Shown here: in pieces, positions 47,217 to 54,718 of the stretch
How positions within the stretch are numbered: the stretch's first letter is position 1
Layout of the letters: each line of letters begins with the position of its first letter
Source of the DNA: DATBJG01 sp963790545
GTDB lineage: Bacteria; Acidobacteriota; Vicinamibacteria; Vicinamibacterales; JAMQPK01
Assembly (NCBI GenBank): GCA_963790545.1
Contig: CAWBPA010000024.1
Span: 124,001 to 188,000, forward strand
Reading direction: 5' to 3'
Length of the DNA stretch: 64,000 bases
Program-made: the position numbers and the translations under genes
The notes under the pieces: model-generated
Told to the model about the DNA's origin: nothing
Database searches by the model: none
Seen by the model: only the letters and a program-made list of their open reading frames with translations

Positions 47217-47474
47217 CTATCGGAAGTGTGTGTCGAAAGCCTTCAGCAGCGCTTCGTTGACGTGGACGTCTCGCGATGAAACATTGAAATAACCGTTCCT
47301 CGCCGGCGAATTTTCGCTCCCGACCGATACAGCCCGCCCTTGTGCACGTAGGGCATTCACAAGTTGGTCGACGGTTCCAATCTCGCTTGGCACGGTTACA
47401 GTTTGAGAGCACGACAAGATCGACATGCTTAGCGCTCCTATCGTCATCGCCTCAGCAATCACGTGTCGCCACAT
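47217..47474 (-). CDS. Small putative lipoprotein
   Basis: 85 residues from ATG 47474, which has GGGAG eight bases upstream (a GTG two codons earlier is less well placed). The N-terminus has a basic-hydrophobic signal (WRHVIAEAMTIGALSMSILSC) ending in a lipobox-like SILSC. The mature part includes VDQLVNALRAQGRAVSVG and NVSSRDVHVNEALLKAFD. No family is recognised. It stands alone downstream of the kinase start region. Confidence 0.5.
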   Translation of the reverse strand: MWRHVIAEAMTIGALSMSILSCSQTVTVPSEIGTVDQLVNALRAQGRAVSVGSENSPARNGYFNVSSRDVHVNEALLKAFDTHFR

Positions 47475-47480
47475 TTTCAC

Positions 47481-47909
47481 GACTCCCAGGTATAGGTGAC
47501 TCCGGCGCGCTCAAAAGCCCTCTGTCAAATCAATAAATCCGAGTCCTCCAGGGCTCGGATGGTTCTGGCTCGCCATGACCGAGGCCTTCGACGTTGCTCA
47601 GGCCGAGTCGAATGGGGACCTGGCTGCCCTTCATAAATCTTCAGGAGCGAGACAAGGTGAGAGCAAAGGCTGAACCCGGAGGTCCGATCCGCTAAAGCTA
47701 CGGCGGACAACCTTCGCATGGCTTGCCAACCGTCCACCTTCGCGCTTCCGCTACGGCGGACAAGTAGCTGGCTTGCCAGCCGAAGCTCGCTCAGGATTGC
47801 ACGCGAGCGAAGGTTGGTGCGCCCGGCCCTTCGACGTTGCTCAGGGCTCGGATGGTTTGGCTTGCCATGAGCGAGCTCGCCTTCGCGGTGCGCCCATCCG
47901 CGAGTCGAA
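47481..47909. repeat. Gene-free repeat-rich region next to tRNA-Arg
   Basis: No convincing gene. Two diverged direct copies of a unit beginning GGGCTCGGATGGTT and containing GAGTCGAATGG lie at about 47,550-47,612 and 47,845-47,913; both associate with CTTCGACGTTGCTCAGG. CGGCGGACAA occurs twice near 47,700 and 47,753. TGGTGCGCCCGGC at 47,815-47,827 repeats the 3' end of the adjacent tRNA (47,910-47,922), as a minimal attachment-site-like duplication. Confidence 0.55.
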
Positions 47910-47986
47910 TGGTGCGCCCGGCAGGTCTCGAACCTGCGACCCCCGGTTTAGGAAACCGGTGCTCTATCCTGCTGAGCTACGGGCGC
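47910..47986 (-). tRNA. tRNA-Arg(CCT)
   Basis: Complete 77-base cloverleaf on the minus strand. The acceptor stem GCGCCCG/CGGGCGC is followed by A and an encoded CCA. D-stem GCTC/GAGC; anticodon stem CCGGT/ACCGG with loop TTCCTAA, giving anticodon CCT for AGG codons; T-stem GCAGG/CCTGC with loop TTCGAGA. All stems are fully paired. Confidence 0.95.
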
Positions 47987-48326
47987 GTGTGATTTTCTTC
48001 TGCGAAAGCCCCTACATCGATCCACGAACTCCTGCGTCCACGACATTGTATCGCCCGCAGATGCCTGGTGTCTTCGCCCGACGATTCCCAACTTGCTGCG
48101 GCGGCCAATAATCGGCGCTCCAAAAGAAGCGCGCGACGCGAATCTCACTACCAAGAAGACGATCCGCAGCGCCTCGCATCCCCGAAAGGCGTTCTCTCGA
48201 CTCTTCCTGTTCTGCTGGGGACTTCAGGTTAGTATCTCCGAAGTGAGGACCACTGACAGTCAGCGATGAGACGGCAGCTGTACGGAAAGACGAGGATTGG
48301 CGTTAATCGAGGCAAGGGAGGTTGCT

Positions 48327-48764
48327 GTGAAGTTCGCATCCCTTATCCTGATCAGCCTGACGTGTCTCGGATGCGCCGTAGACAGTGGCCCGATTGCTAG
48401 TCCGACTGCCCCGACTGCTCCTCGTCCGACCATTCCGAAGCCTACGACACCCAGTCCGGTGGCCTTTCTCTCTGGGATGGTCATATCGACCGGTGGGGGG
48501 TGTATCAACGGCGCGACCGTTGAAATCGTCGGCGGGCAAGGCATCGGCCGGAGCATGACGCAGACTATTCCTTGCTCCTGGTGGGATTGGGACGATGGCT
48601 TCGAATTCAGAGAGCTGATACCCGGGGTGGAGTTGACCCTTCGCGCCTCGGCGCCCGGCTACGCTCCGAAGGAAGGGACCTTCCTTCCATCATTAATGAA
48701 GGATGGAAGCGGCAGATATCAAGCGGTCTTGGAGCTGTCCAGCATCCAGTCCTCTATCCGCTGA
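48327..48764 (+). CDS. Lipoprotein with carboxypeptidase-regulatory-like domain
   Basis: 145 residues from GTG 48327, chosen because GGGAGG lies five bases upstream. Signal peptide with lipobox LTCLGC, a Pro/Thr-rich spacer (PTAPTAPRPTIPKPTTPSP), then a small beta domain starting FLSGMVISTGGGCINGATVEIVGG and containing PGVELTLRASAPGY, resembling carboxypeptidase regulatory-like or SusC N-terminal folds. A probable surface or periplasmic lipoprotein of unknown binding role. No operon partner. Confidence 0.65.
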   Translation: MKFASLILISLTCLGCAVDSGPIASPTAPTAPRPTIPKPTTPSPVAFLSGMVISTGGGCINGATVEIVGGQGIGRSMTQTIPCSWWDWDDGFEFRELIPGVELTLRASAPGYAPKEGTFLPSLMKDGSGRYQAVLELSSIQSSIR

Positions 48765-48977
48765 TCAAAGACGGCACGCTCCAGCCCCTTTTCTTTCTTT
48801 GCATAATCCAACACTGCCCACGTGTCGTGAACGGACCGACAGGGAGAGGCTCCTCCTAAACCGCAGCATCCGGCAGCGAGGTTGAGAAACCCAAGTCGGT
48901 GGTGGGTCAGCCTGAGATTCAGAAGTGATCAGGGTGACAGCACGACCGGGCTAGTGCCCAACCGTCAAACCGTACGG

Positions 48978-49144
48978 ATGCGTGCCCTTAGTGCACCCAA
49001 CCCGTAGGTACTGGACCGGTTCGCTGCACGAGTTGCGGGCAGATGTTCGACCTCGCCTTTCCACACTGGCACGTGCACTGCGATCTGGCCGTCGGTGACT
49101 GTCCCGCTTGCGGGGCGCGGTACGTATCACTTTGCATTTGCTAA
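48978..49144 (+). CDS. Possible small zinc-ribbon protein (frame uncertain)
   Basis: The only coding-like signal in the 410-base gap 48,765-49,175. One frame reads RCTSCGQMFDL, FPHWHVHCDL and DCPACGARYVSL before a stop at 49,142-49,144: two CxxC knuckles and a His/Cys-rich middle, as in a zinc ribbon. No start codon is available in that frame upstream of the first CxxC. An ATG at 48,978 in another frame (MRALSAPNP) would connect if one base were restored near 49,005. Could be a real microprotein with an indel, or a remnant. Confidence 0.35.
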
Positions 49145-49175
49145 CTGGCAGTCGCGGTGGGCTTCCGGCCGATCC

Positions 49176-49934
49176 CTAACCCCTCGATTCAAAAACGAAA
49201 AAGTCGATGGTTTCAGAAACTGGCCCTGCCGCGCCACGAGCGGCATAAGCCCGCAACTCTCTCAAACCGGCTGCGAATTCGTCAGGACTGAGCGCGGCCA
49301 GTATCGAGTCGGCTCCCGTCGCAAGTTGATCGGCATAAACGGCAACACTTGGTGCAACTTCCTGAGTGACGAGCCCACATTCCATGGCCTGAAACCCTGC
49401 CGCTTCGAACGTGTCTCGTATGAAGCTCCTGTGGTTCAAACGCGTTTCCAGGATTGGCACCGCCGTGGGGAAAAAGCGCACATAGGGATAAGAGGAAATC
49501 TCCTCGACGGTACCAGCACGGAGGAACAGCACCGCGTGCTCACGAAGCACGCGCCGACACTCTCGTGCCGCCGCGACCGGATTATCGAAATGATGAAACA
49601 CCATTGAGATGAAGACCAGGTCGACGGAGTCGGCTGCCAGAGGGATGGCTTCGGCGCGACCGAGACCGTATCGGATTCGTGGATCAGTTGACTTGCGTCG
49701 AGCCTCTGCCAGCATTTTTCTTGAAGGGTCAATCCCAATGACTCTCGCGTCGAAGTGAGAGGCAAGCGCAGGAGAAAAGCGACCCGTTCCGCAGCCCAGG
49801 TCAAGGATTGCCCCGATCGTGCGGCCTGGCGTGTGCGCCGAGACGGTTTTCATCCAAAGCTCGAGGACCTCGGGCGTGCGAACGCGGGCTCGGTCGTAGG
49901 AAGCCGGGATATCTGTTTTGTCGTAGTCCACCAC
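49176..49934 (-). CDS. Class I SAM-dependent methyltransferase
   Basis: About 252 residues if started at one of two adjacent GTG codons (49,934 or 49,931) ahead of VDYDKTDIPASYDRARV; no strong ribosome site is visible. Motif I is ILDLGCGTGRFSPAL, motif II VIGIDPSRKML, motif III region DSVDLVFISMVFHHFDNP, then ECRRVLREHAVLFLR. A methyltransferase type 11 fold; substrate unknown. It lies just downstream of the MacB-type permease on the same strand, 28 bases apart. Confidence 0.8.
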   Translation of the reverse strand: MVDYDKTDIPASYDRARVRTPEVLELWMKTVSAHTPGRTIGAILDLGCGTGRFSPALASHFDARVIGIDPSRKMLAEARRKSTDPRIRYGLGRAEAIPLAADSVDLVFISMVFHHFDNPVAAARECRRVLREHAVLFLRAGTVEEISSYPYVRFFPTAVPILETRLNHRSFIRDTFEAAGFQAMECGLVTQEVAPSVAVYADQLATGADSILAALSPDEFAAGLRELRAYAARGAAGPVSETIDFFVFESRG

Positions 49935-49962
49935 GACGGTTCTCAGGATGAGCCCACAAAGC

Positions 49963-51261
49963 TCATTCGTACCGCAGCGCCTCGATCGGATCAAGCCGCG
50001 ATGCATTCACCGCTGGGATCATGCCGAAAAGGACACCCACGGACGCTGAAAAGCCAATACCAAGGGCAAACGACCACCAAGGCAAGGACACGGGAAACCC
50101 CGACACAAAGTGCACAGCAAGCCCCACGGCGCTCCCGAACAGAATGCCCAGCACACCGCCGATGCTCGTCAACGCCACGGCTTCGATCAGAAACTGCCAG
50201 AGGATTTCCTGCCGGCGCGCACCCAGGGCCTTGCGCACGCCAATCTCACGGGTTCGTTCCGTCACGGAAATCATCATGATCGCCATGACACCAATCCCCC
50301 CCACCATCAGCGCGATCGACGAGATCACGACCAGACCGAGGAACGTGGCCCTGCTGATTTGATCCCAGACGGCCAGCACCGCGTCCTGCGTCAGCAGATC
50401 GAAGTCGTTCGGCTCGTCGAGCCTCAATCCGTGCCGCACCCGCATGATCTCTTCGAGTTGGCGCATGGCCTCCTCGCGCGTCGCGCTTTCAGAAGGCACG
50501 GCAGCGATGAAGATGTTGCGGAGCTCGCCGCGGGGGCCCACGCGTATGGCCCGAATCCCGAACTGTTTCTGATAGGTGGTCTGCGGGATGATCGCAATCT
50601 CATCCTGGCCGCAGTTGAGGCCGCCCATGCTCGGTCGAGGCCCGAGGACTCCAACCACGGTGTACCGTTCGGGTCCAAGTCGCACCACCTTCCCGATGGG
50701 ATCGGCACTCGGAAAGAGCGCCTGCCCCGGAGTCTGCCCGAGGACAATCACCGGGCGCCGATGTTGAACCTCCGACGCGGTGAAGAACCGGCCGGTCGCC
50801 ATCTCGAGGAACTGCACGTCGGGAAAATTCTCAGTCGTCCCGATAATTTGCACCGGTGGCGTCCGCTCGTTTTCGTAGAACAGCCGCTCCTGTCGTTGCT
50901 GTCCCGGTCCACCGGCGCCACCCAGCATGATATCGACGAGGTGCACGGCCGACGCTTGCTCTTCAATGGCACGCGCGTCGGAAACCGTGAGGGAAGGGCG
51001 CTTCAATAACTCTTCGACATCGCGACCGGACGCGATGCTCACGCCGCTGAACTGTGCCACGAAGATCGTGTCTGGTCCCAGCGTCCGAATACTGTCGCGC
51101 AGCGACTGGTCGAATCCTCTGATGAGGGACGTCATACCGACGATGGCGGTGATGCCAATGACGACGCCGAGCACGGTGAGCGCCGATCGCAGTTTGTTGG
51201 TCCGCAACGTGTCCATGGCCATCAGCATGATCTCGCCGAAGAGGCCCCGATAGACACGCAT
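49963..51261 (-). CDS. MacB-type ABC transporter permease
   Basis: About 432 residues from ATG 51261 (RVYRGLFGEIMLMAMDTLRTNKLRSALTVLGVVIGITAIVGM). A periplasmic core domain (residues about 50-270) is followed by three FtsX helices: FLGLVVISSIALMVGGIGVMAIMMISVTERTREIGVRKALGAR, ILWQFLIEAVALTSIGGVLGILFG and WSFALGIGFSASVGVLFGMIPAVNASRLDPIEALRYE. Single-copy permease, unlike the double one at 40-42.7 kb. MacA and ATPase partners are not next to it. Likely exports a small molecule or acts in mechanotransmission. Confidence 0.87.
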   Translation of the reverse strand: MRVYRGLFGEIMLMAMDTLRTNKLRSALTVLGVVIGITAIVGMTSLIRGFDQSLRDSIRTLGPDTIFVAQFSGVSIASGRDVEELLKRPSLTVSDARAIEEQASAVHLVDIMLGGAGGPGQQRQERLFYENERTPPVQIIGTTENFPDVQFLEMATGRFFTASEVQHRRPVIVLGQTPGQALFPSADPIGKVVRLGPERYTVVGVLGPRPSMGGLNCGQDEIAIIPQTTYQKQFGIRAIRVGPRGELRNIFIAAVPSESATREEAMRQLEEIMRVRHGLRLDEPNDFDLLTQDAVLAVWDQISRATFLGLVVISSIALMVGGIGVMAIMMISVTERTREIGVRKALGARRQEILWQFLIEAVALTSIGGVLGILFGSAVGLAVHFVSGFPVSLPWWSFALGIGFSASVGVLFGMIPAVNASRLDPIEALRYE

Positions 51262-51340
51262 GGCGTCTGGGTAGGAGTTTGGAAGGTCAGCCGGCTGCCG
51301 GTGAGTCCAGCACCGGGATGAGGTCAATCAATCGACGAAC

Positions 51341-51805
51341 CTACTGCGACTGCCCGTTCTCGACAATGTATTGCATATGACAAGCCGTGCAGACGTCGTA
51401 GATTTTCTCGCCGGTCTCGAGAATGTGCTCGGTGTTCTTCGCGCGTGCCGCCTCGGCTGCGGCCATCGAGGTCTCCGCCAGTTGCTGGGAGAACTTCCGC
51501 CAGTTGCCCGTATCCTTGGCTCGGCCCTCCATCATGAGGAGATTCGAGGTTTCCGCCAGGGCAATCGCCGCGTGTTCGACAATCTCCCATTCGACATCGT
51601 TCTGTGGAAAGTGTTCGTGAACGCCTTTATCGTCAACGATCGTCGAAACCGAATCCCAAATGACTTCGGCTGGGGGTGTGACACTCCCCTCCATGACCTC
51701 GTGCATGGTGGCAATCACCTTGAACGGTGGTGGGTCCTGCCTGGCGCATCCGGCACCGCCGAAACAGAGGAGCACGACCGTCGACAGGAAAAAAGCTGGT
51801 CTCAT
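51341..51805 (-). CDS. Class II cytochrome c-like lipoprotein
   Basis: 154 residues. Signal with lipobox LLCFGGAGC, so membrane-tethered in the periplasm. The mature chain is all helical (VEWEIVEHAAIALAETSNLLMMEG, NWRKFSQQLAETSMAAAEAARAKN) and a single heme motif CTACH lies close to the C-terminus, the position used by cytochrome c' and other class II cytochromes. It may bind gas ligands or carry electrons. It ends 80 bases before the start of the MacB-type permease on the same strand. Confidence 0.8.
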   Translation of the reverse strand: MRPAFFLSTVVLLCFGGAGCARQDPPPFKVIATMHEVMEGSVTPPAEVIWDSVSTIVDDKGVHEHFPQNDVEWEIVEHAAIALAETSNLLMMEGRAKDTGNWRKFSQQLAETSMAAAEAARAKNTEHILETGEKIYDVCTACHMQYIVENGQSQ

Positions 51806-51881
51806 AGCGTGGATTGTACGCGAAGGCGTGGCCCCGGGAAATCTGAAATATTTCTGAATTCCTGGTCAGATAGTGCCTGAT

Positions 51882-51906
51882 ACGTCCGGCTAAAGCCGGA
51901 CGCGAC
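51882..51906. repeat. GTAGCG-family hairpin
   Basis: Arms GTCCGGC and GCCGGAC around TAAA, with CGCGAC in the flank where other copies have CGCTAC. Lies between the cytochrome start and the stop of the gene at 51,934. Confidence 0.65.
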
Positions 51907-51933
51907 GCTGTCTTCGTGCGGACGTCCGCTGTC

Positions 51934-52455
51934 TCATGATCCGGGTTCGATTAGCGCTTGAAGTGCCTTGGCCGCGCGAATGTACTCCTGATACCGCTCT
52001 TGATACCGCTCGAGCTTTTCACGCTCCAGCGCGGCGACTCTGGCACGGCCTAGAGGTGTGGCTACCTCTCCAACACGCGTCAGCTCTTCCTGCAGGGCCG
52101 ACGCTTTCAGTGCATATTCACCATCATGCGATCGCTCCCATGCGAGCCAGCTGGCGGTCCATCGCGCGTGAGCATCCTCGACCTGAGTCTGAGTGAACGG
52201 AAAAGTACGGCCGATTGCGGCATCGAGGGCCGCACAGGCCTCAGGAAAGAGTCGGCGGCTGGCTTGCGCCAGCGGATACCAGGTGAGCAACTGGTGCGGA
52301 TCACGCTCGACCGCCTGAAGCGCGGGCGCAAACATGGCCTGCAGATGGCAGATTGTCTTCGTGCGGCTGGCCCGGTTGATGGCCGTCACAACTTGCAGCG
52401 CGGCGTATGTGACACCCGCCACGATGACGACCACCAGCGTAACGAGGGGAAACAC
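51934..52455 (-). CDS. Membrane-anchored protein of unknown function
   Basis: 173 residues. One N-terminal helix (FPLVTLVVVIVAGVTYAALQVV) then a helical, charged soluble part with YPLAQASRRLFPEACAALDAA and a C-terminal coiled coil LEREKLERYQERYQEYIRAAKAL; a short tandem duplication in the DNA encodes ERYQERYQ. No family recognised. The GTG start lies about 10 bases after the inferred apt stop, so it is probably translated with apt. Confidence 0.6.
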   Translation of the reverse strand: MFPLVTLVVVIVAGVTYAALQVVTAINRASRTKTICHLQAMFAPALQAVERDPHQLLTWYPLAQASRRLFPEACAALDAAIGRTFPFTQTQVEDAHARWTASWLAWERSHDGEYALKASALQEELTRVGEVATPLGRARVAALEREKLERYQERYQEYIRAAKALQALIEPGS

Positions 52456-52465
52456 TTGAGCCTTG

Positions 52466-52997
52466 TCAGTACCTGCAGAACCGTATAGAGCTTCTCGCCG
52501 GCCAGTTGCGCCCGCCCATTCAGTGCGACCAGTTCGACGAGAAATGCCAGGCCGACGATGTCCCCGCCCAGCCTACGGACGAGACCCGCAGTCGCCTTGG
52601 CCGTTCCCCCGGTTGCAATGACATCGTCAACGATCAGGACCTTCTGACCACGTTCGACGGCATCTTCGTGAATTTCAAGTGCGTCGGTGCCGTACTCGAG
52701 CGAGTAGCGCTCCTGCACGGTGCGCGATGGCAGCTTGCCAGGCTTTCGAACCGGACTGAACCCCGCTCCCAGGCGATCCGCGACGGCCCCGCCGAGAATG
52801 AACCCGCGGCTCTCGATACCCACCACAAGGTCGACCCCGGACTTGTCGTAGGGCTGCGCGAGCACATCCACGACCTGTTTGAACCCTTCTGGATCGCGGA
52901 GCAACGTGGTGATGTCGTAAAAGAGAATGCCTGGCTTCGGAAAATCGGGAACGTGGCGGATTTTCGTTTTGAGCAAATCGATGGTTGGCGTGCTCAT
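52466..52997 (-). CDS. apt: Adenine phosphoribosyltransferase, frameshifted at the last codons
   Basis: About 176 residues from ATG 52997. Opening IRHVPDFPKPGILFYDITTLL, then GIESRGFILGGAVA, RKPGKLP, and the PRPP loop VLIVDDVIATGGTA are all Apt blocks. As printed, the frame runs past the normal end into KLYTVLQVLTRL. Removing one base at 52,472-52,473 gives KLYTVLQY and a stop at 52,466-52,468, the usual Apt C-terminus. It salvages adenine with PRPP to AMP. Acylphosphatase lies upstream across a heptamer repeat. Confidence 0.9.
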
Positions 52998-52999
52998 AG

Positions 53000-53020
53000 T
53001 CGGGACTCGGGATTCGGGAC
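53000..53020. repeat. Heptamer repeat between acylphosphatase and apt
   Basis: Three units TCGGGAC, TCGGGAT, TCGGGAC fill the 26-base gap between the two genes. Confidence 0.75.
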
Positions 53021-53023
53021 TTT

Positions 53024-53296
53024 TTATCCTTTGATTCTGAAACTGACGAGGCCTGCGGGCTCGACCGGCTCCGTTTCGACCTCGTCCACACGCGCCCCGC
53101 CGGGGCCGCGACGAATCGCACGCTCGAATCGAAGCACGGCTTCGGCATCGCCCTCTGCCAGCGCTTCCACCCGACCGTCGGGCAGGTTGCGAACGAACCC
53201 GTTGATGCCTTCCAACTGCGCCATTTCCTCGGCGAAATACCGGAACCCTACCTGTTGAACCCGGCCCCGCACCAAGAAACGCCGCGCGATGATCAT
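53024..53296 (-). CDS. acyP: Acylphosphatase
   Basis: 90 residues, the normal size. The active-site loop GRVQQVGFRYF (family GxVQGVxFR) holds the catalytic Arg, and the catalytic Asn sits in GFVRNLPDGRVEAL. The second Gly of the loop consensus is Gln, a tolerated change in some members. It hydrolyses acyl phosphates such as carbamoyl or acetyl phosphate. It is upstream of apt on the same strand. Confidence 0.9.
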   Translation of the reverse strand: MIIARRFLVRGRVQQVGFRYFAEEMAQLEGINGFVRNLPDGRVEALAEGDAEAVLRFERAIRRGPGGARVDEVETEPVEPAGLVSFRIKG

Positions 53297-53350
53297 CGGA
53301 CAAAAATCGAACGGCAGATTATATGCCGAAGCGGGACGGACGGGCCGTCC

Positions 53351-53782
53351 TCACTGCAACGTCTCGCCACCGGGACCAACGTAGTTTGGTTGGGCATCCG
53401 GCCTGAGAACGAAGGTGCTGAGCAACGCCTGCATCCCGTAACGGCCGTTGGGCAGACGAACGACGCCGAGCGCCTGCTGTGTCCGGATGTGCCAGTCGTA
53501 CAGCTGCTCCCACACGGTAATCCCGATTTCGATGTACTCGGGAAATTTCTGGTTCGTCCGCAAGTACACGCGCTGTATGTCCCTGATGTTCTCCAGCAGT
53601 GCTGGATCCCCGTACGGCCGCAAAACCGCAGCGATATCCCCCAGCGCCCTGGCCATGTCCCGATAGTCGCCGTCAGACGGCCCCGACCGCTGTGCGGCTT
53701 CCGCCGGTGTATCCGCAACCAGTCCCGCCGCCGGCAAACCCATGATGAGTCCCCCCGTCATTTTTCGTCGCGTGAGCTTCAT
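53351..53782 (-). CDS. Tat-exported protein of unknown function
   Basis: 143 residues. Twin-arginine-like start LTRRKMTGGLIMGLPAAGLVA followed by an Ala-rich cleavage region (TPAEAAQ). The mature part is helical: DYRDMARALGDIAAVLRPYGDPALLENIRDIQRVYL, then FPEYIEIGITVWEQLYDWHIRTQQAL and RYGMQALLSTFVLRPDAQPNYVG. No catalytic motif or cofactor site is recognised. Stands alone upstream of acyP. Confidence 0.6.
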   Translation of the reverse strand: MKLTRRKMTGGLIMGLPAAGLVADTPAEAAQRSGPSDGDYRDMARALGDIAAVLRPYGDPALLENIRDIQRVYLRTNQKFPEYIEIGITVWEQLYDWHIRTQQALGVVRLPNGRYGMQALLSTFVLRPDAQPNYVGPGGETLQ

Positions 53783-53804
53783 ACGCGCCTCCCGTTCACA
53801 CAGT

Positions 53805-53828
53805 CGTCCGGCTGAAGCCGGACGCTAG
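53805..53828. repeat. GTAGCG-family hairpin
   Basis: Arms CGTCCGGC and GCCGGACG around TGAA, followed by CTAG where other copies have CTAC. Lies upstream of the Tat-exported gene. The remaining stretch to 54,061 shows no gene I can support. Confidence 0.65.
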
Positions 53829-54061
53829 GATCTGTTCATTCAGTTATCGAGCGTTCAGCAGTCACTGGTCAAGCTCGATGAAACGTCGATCACGAAACTG
53901 GCAACGATGCTCCCTCGCGCTGTTCATTTGCGGCGACAGTGAAGAGCGATGACGAGGACACTTTGTCTCACAAAGTCTCGGAAGGCGCCAGAAGTTGCCG
54001 AGTCATGGCTGGCATGGGAGTTGGAGTGATGAACGGCAGCGCATCCCCCAGGAGGTCGGTC

Positions 54062-54646
54062 ATGTATTTACCAAGTCTTCGACGACCGGGCACGCGAGCA
54101 ATCGCCGTTGTGGCGTTGGGCTCTATTCTTCTCTTGCAGGCGCCGTGGTTGGCCTCGGGTAATACCGCGACGCAACCGGCCACCGTTGCCGTCAACTGTG
54201 AGCCGAATCAGCAGGCCGTCGTGCGTCAGACGATGGTAAACGGCGAGGTGCACGTCAACATTCAGTGCGTCGGGGCGGGTGGTCCCCAGCAGGTGATCTA
54301 CACCGACCAGTACGGCCGACCGTTGCCCGTGATGCCAGCAAACGGCGTCGCGCCAACGCCGGTGGCCTACGCTCCACAGCAGGCATACGCACCGGCACCG
54401 GTCTACGCCGCCCAGCCGGTCTACGCTCCACAGCCGGTCGTTCGCACGGTTCGGTCCGAGCAGCGCGTGGTTTCGGAGCGGGTGCCTCAAAAGAAGCGGT
54501 CGTGGCAGAAGGCCGCACTCCTGATCGGCGGCTCCGCCGGCACGGGGGCAGGAGTGGGCGGACTGGTTGCCGGAAAGAAGGGAGCGCTCGTGGGTGCCGC
54601 GATTGGGGGCGGAGCGGCGAGCATCTACGAGGGCGCCAAGCGCTAG
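54062..54646 (+). CDS. Secreted glycine-zipper protein
   Basis: 194 residues from ATG 54062, which has a strong AGGAGG site upstream; earlier in-frame starts lack one. Signal helix GTRAIAVVALGSILLLQAPWLASG, a small domain with two cysteines (VNCEPNQQAVVRQTMVNGEVHVNIQC), then Pro/Ala/Tyr/Gln repeats (YAPQQAYAPAPVYAAQPVYAPQPV), a basic patch (PQKKRSWQKAA) and a glycine zipper (GGSAGTGAGVGGLVAGKKGALVGAAIGGGAAS). Glycine zippers insert in membranes or self-associate; a cell-envelope role is likely. Confidence 0.7.
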   Translation: MYLPSLRRPGTRAIAVVALGSILLLQAPWLASGNTATQPATVAVNCEPNQQAVVRQTMVNGEVHVNIQCVGAGGPQQVIYTDQYGRPLPVMPANGVAPTPVAYAPQQAYAPAPVYAAQPVYAPQPVVRTVRSEQRVVSERVPQKKRSWQKAALLIGGSAGTGAGVGGLVAGKKGALVGAAIGGGAASIYEGAKR

Positions 54647-54718
54647 ACGATATAATCGAAGCCAGGCCGCATTCGGGGTTGGGACGATTTCGTCCCAACC
54701 CCTGCGCACGTACGTTCC

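Noticed and set aside
47773..48111. Plus-strand 112-codon frame across the tRNA region
   Set aside because: It overlaps a complete tRNA gene and repeats, with no protein motif.
49060..49090. Sigma-54 promoter (TGGCACG with GC downstream)
   Set aside because: The -12 part reads CTGC in place of TTGC, and the site lies inside the zinc-ribbon-like frame with no fitting downstream gene.
53939..54061. N-terminal extension of the glycine-zipper protein from 53,939
   Set aside because: The AGGAGG site and the signal peptide both point to ATG 54062.
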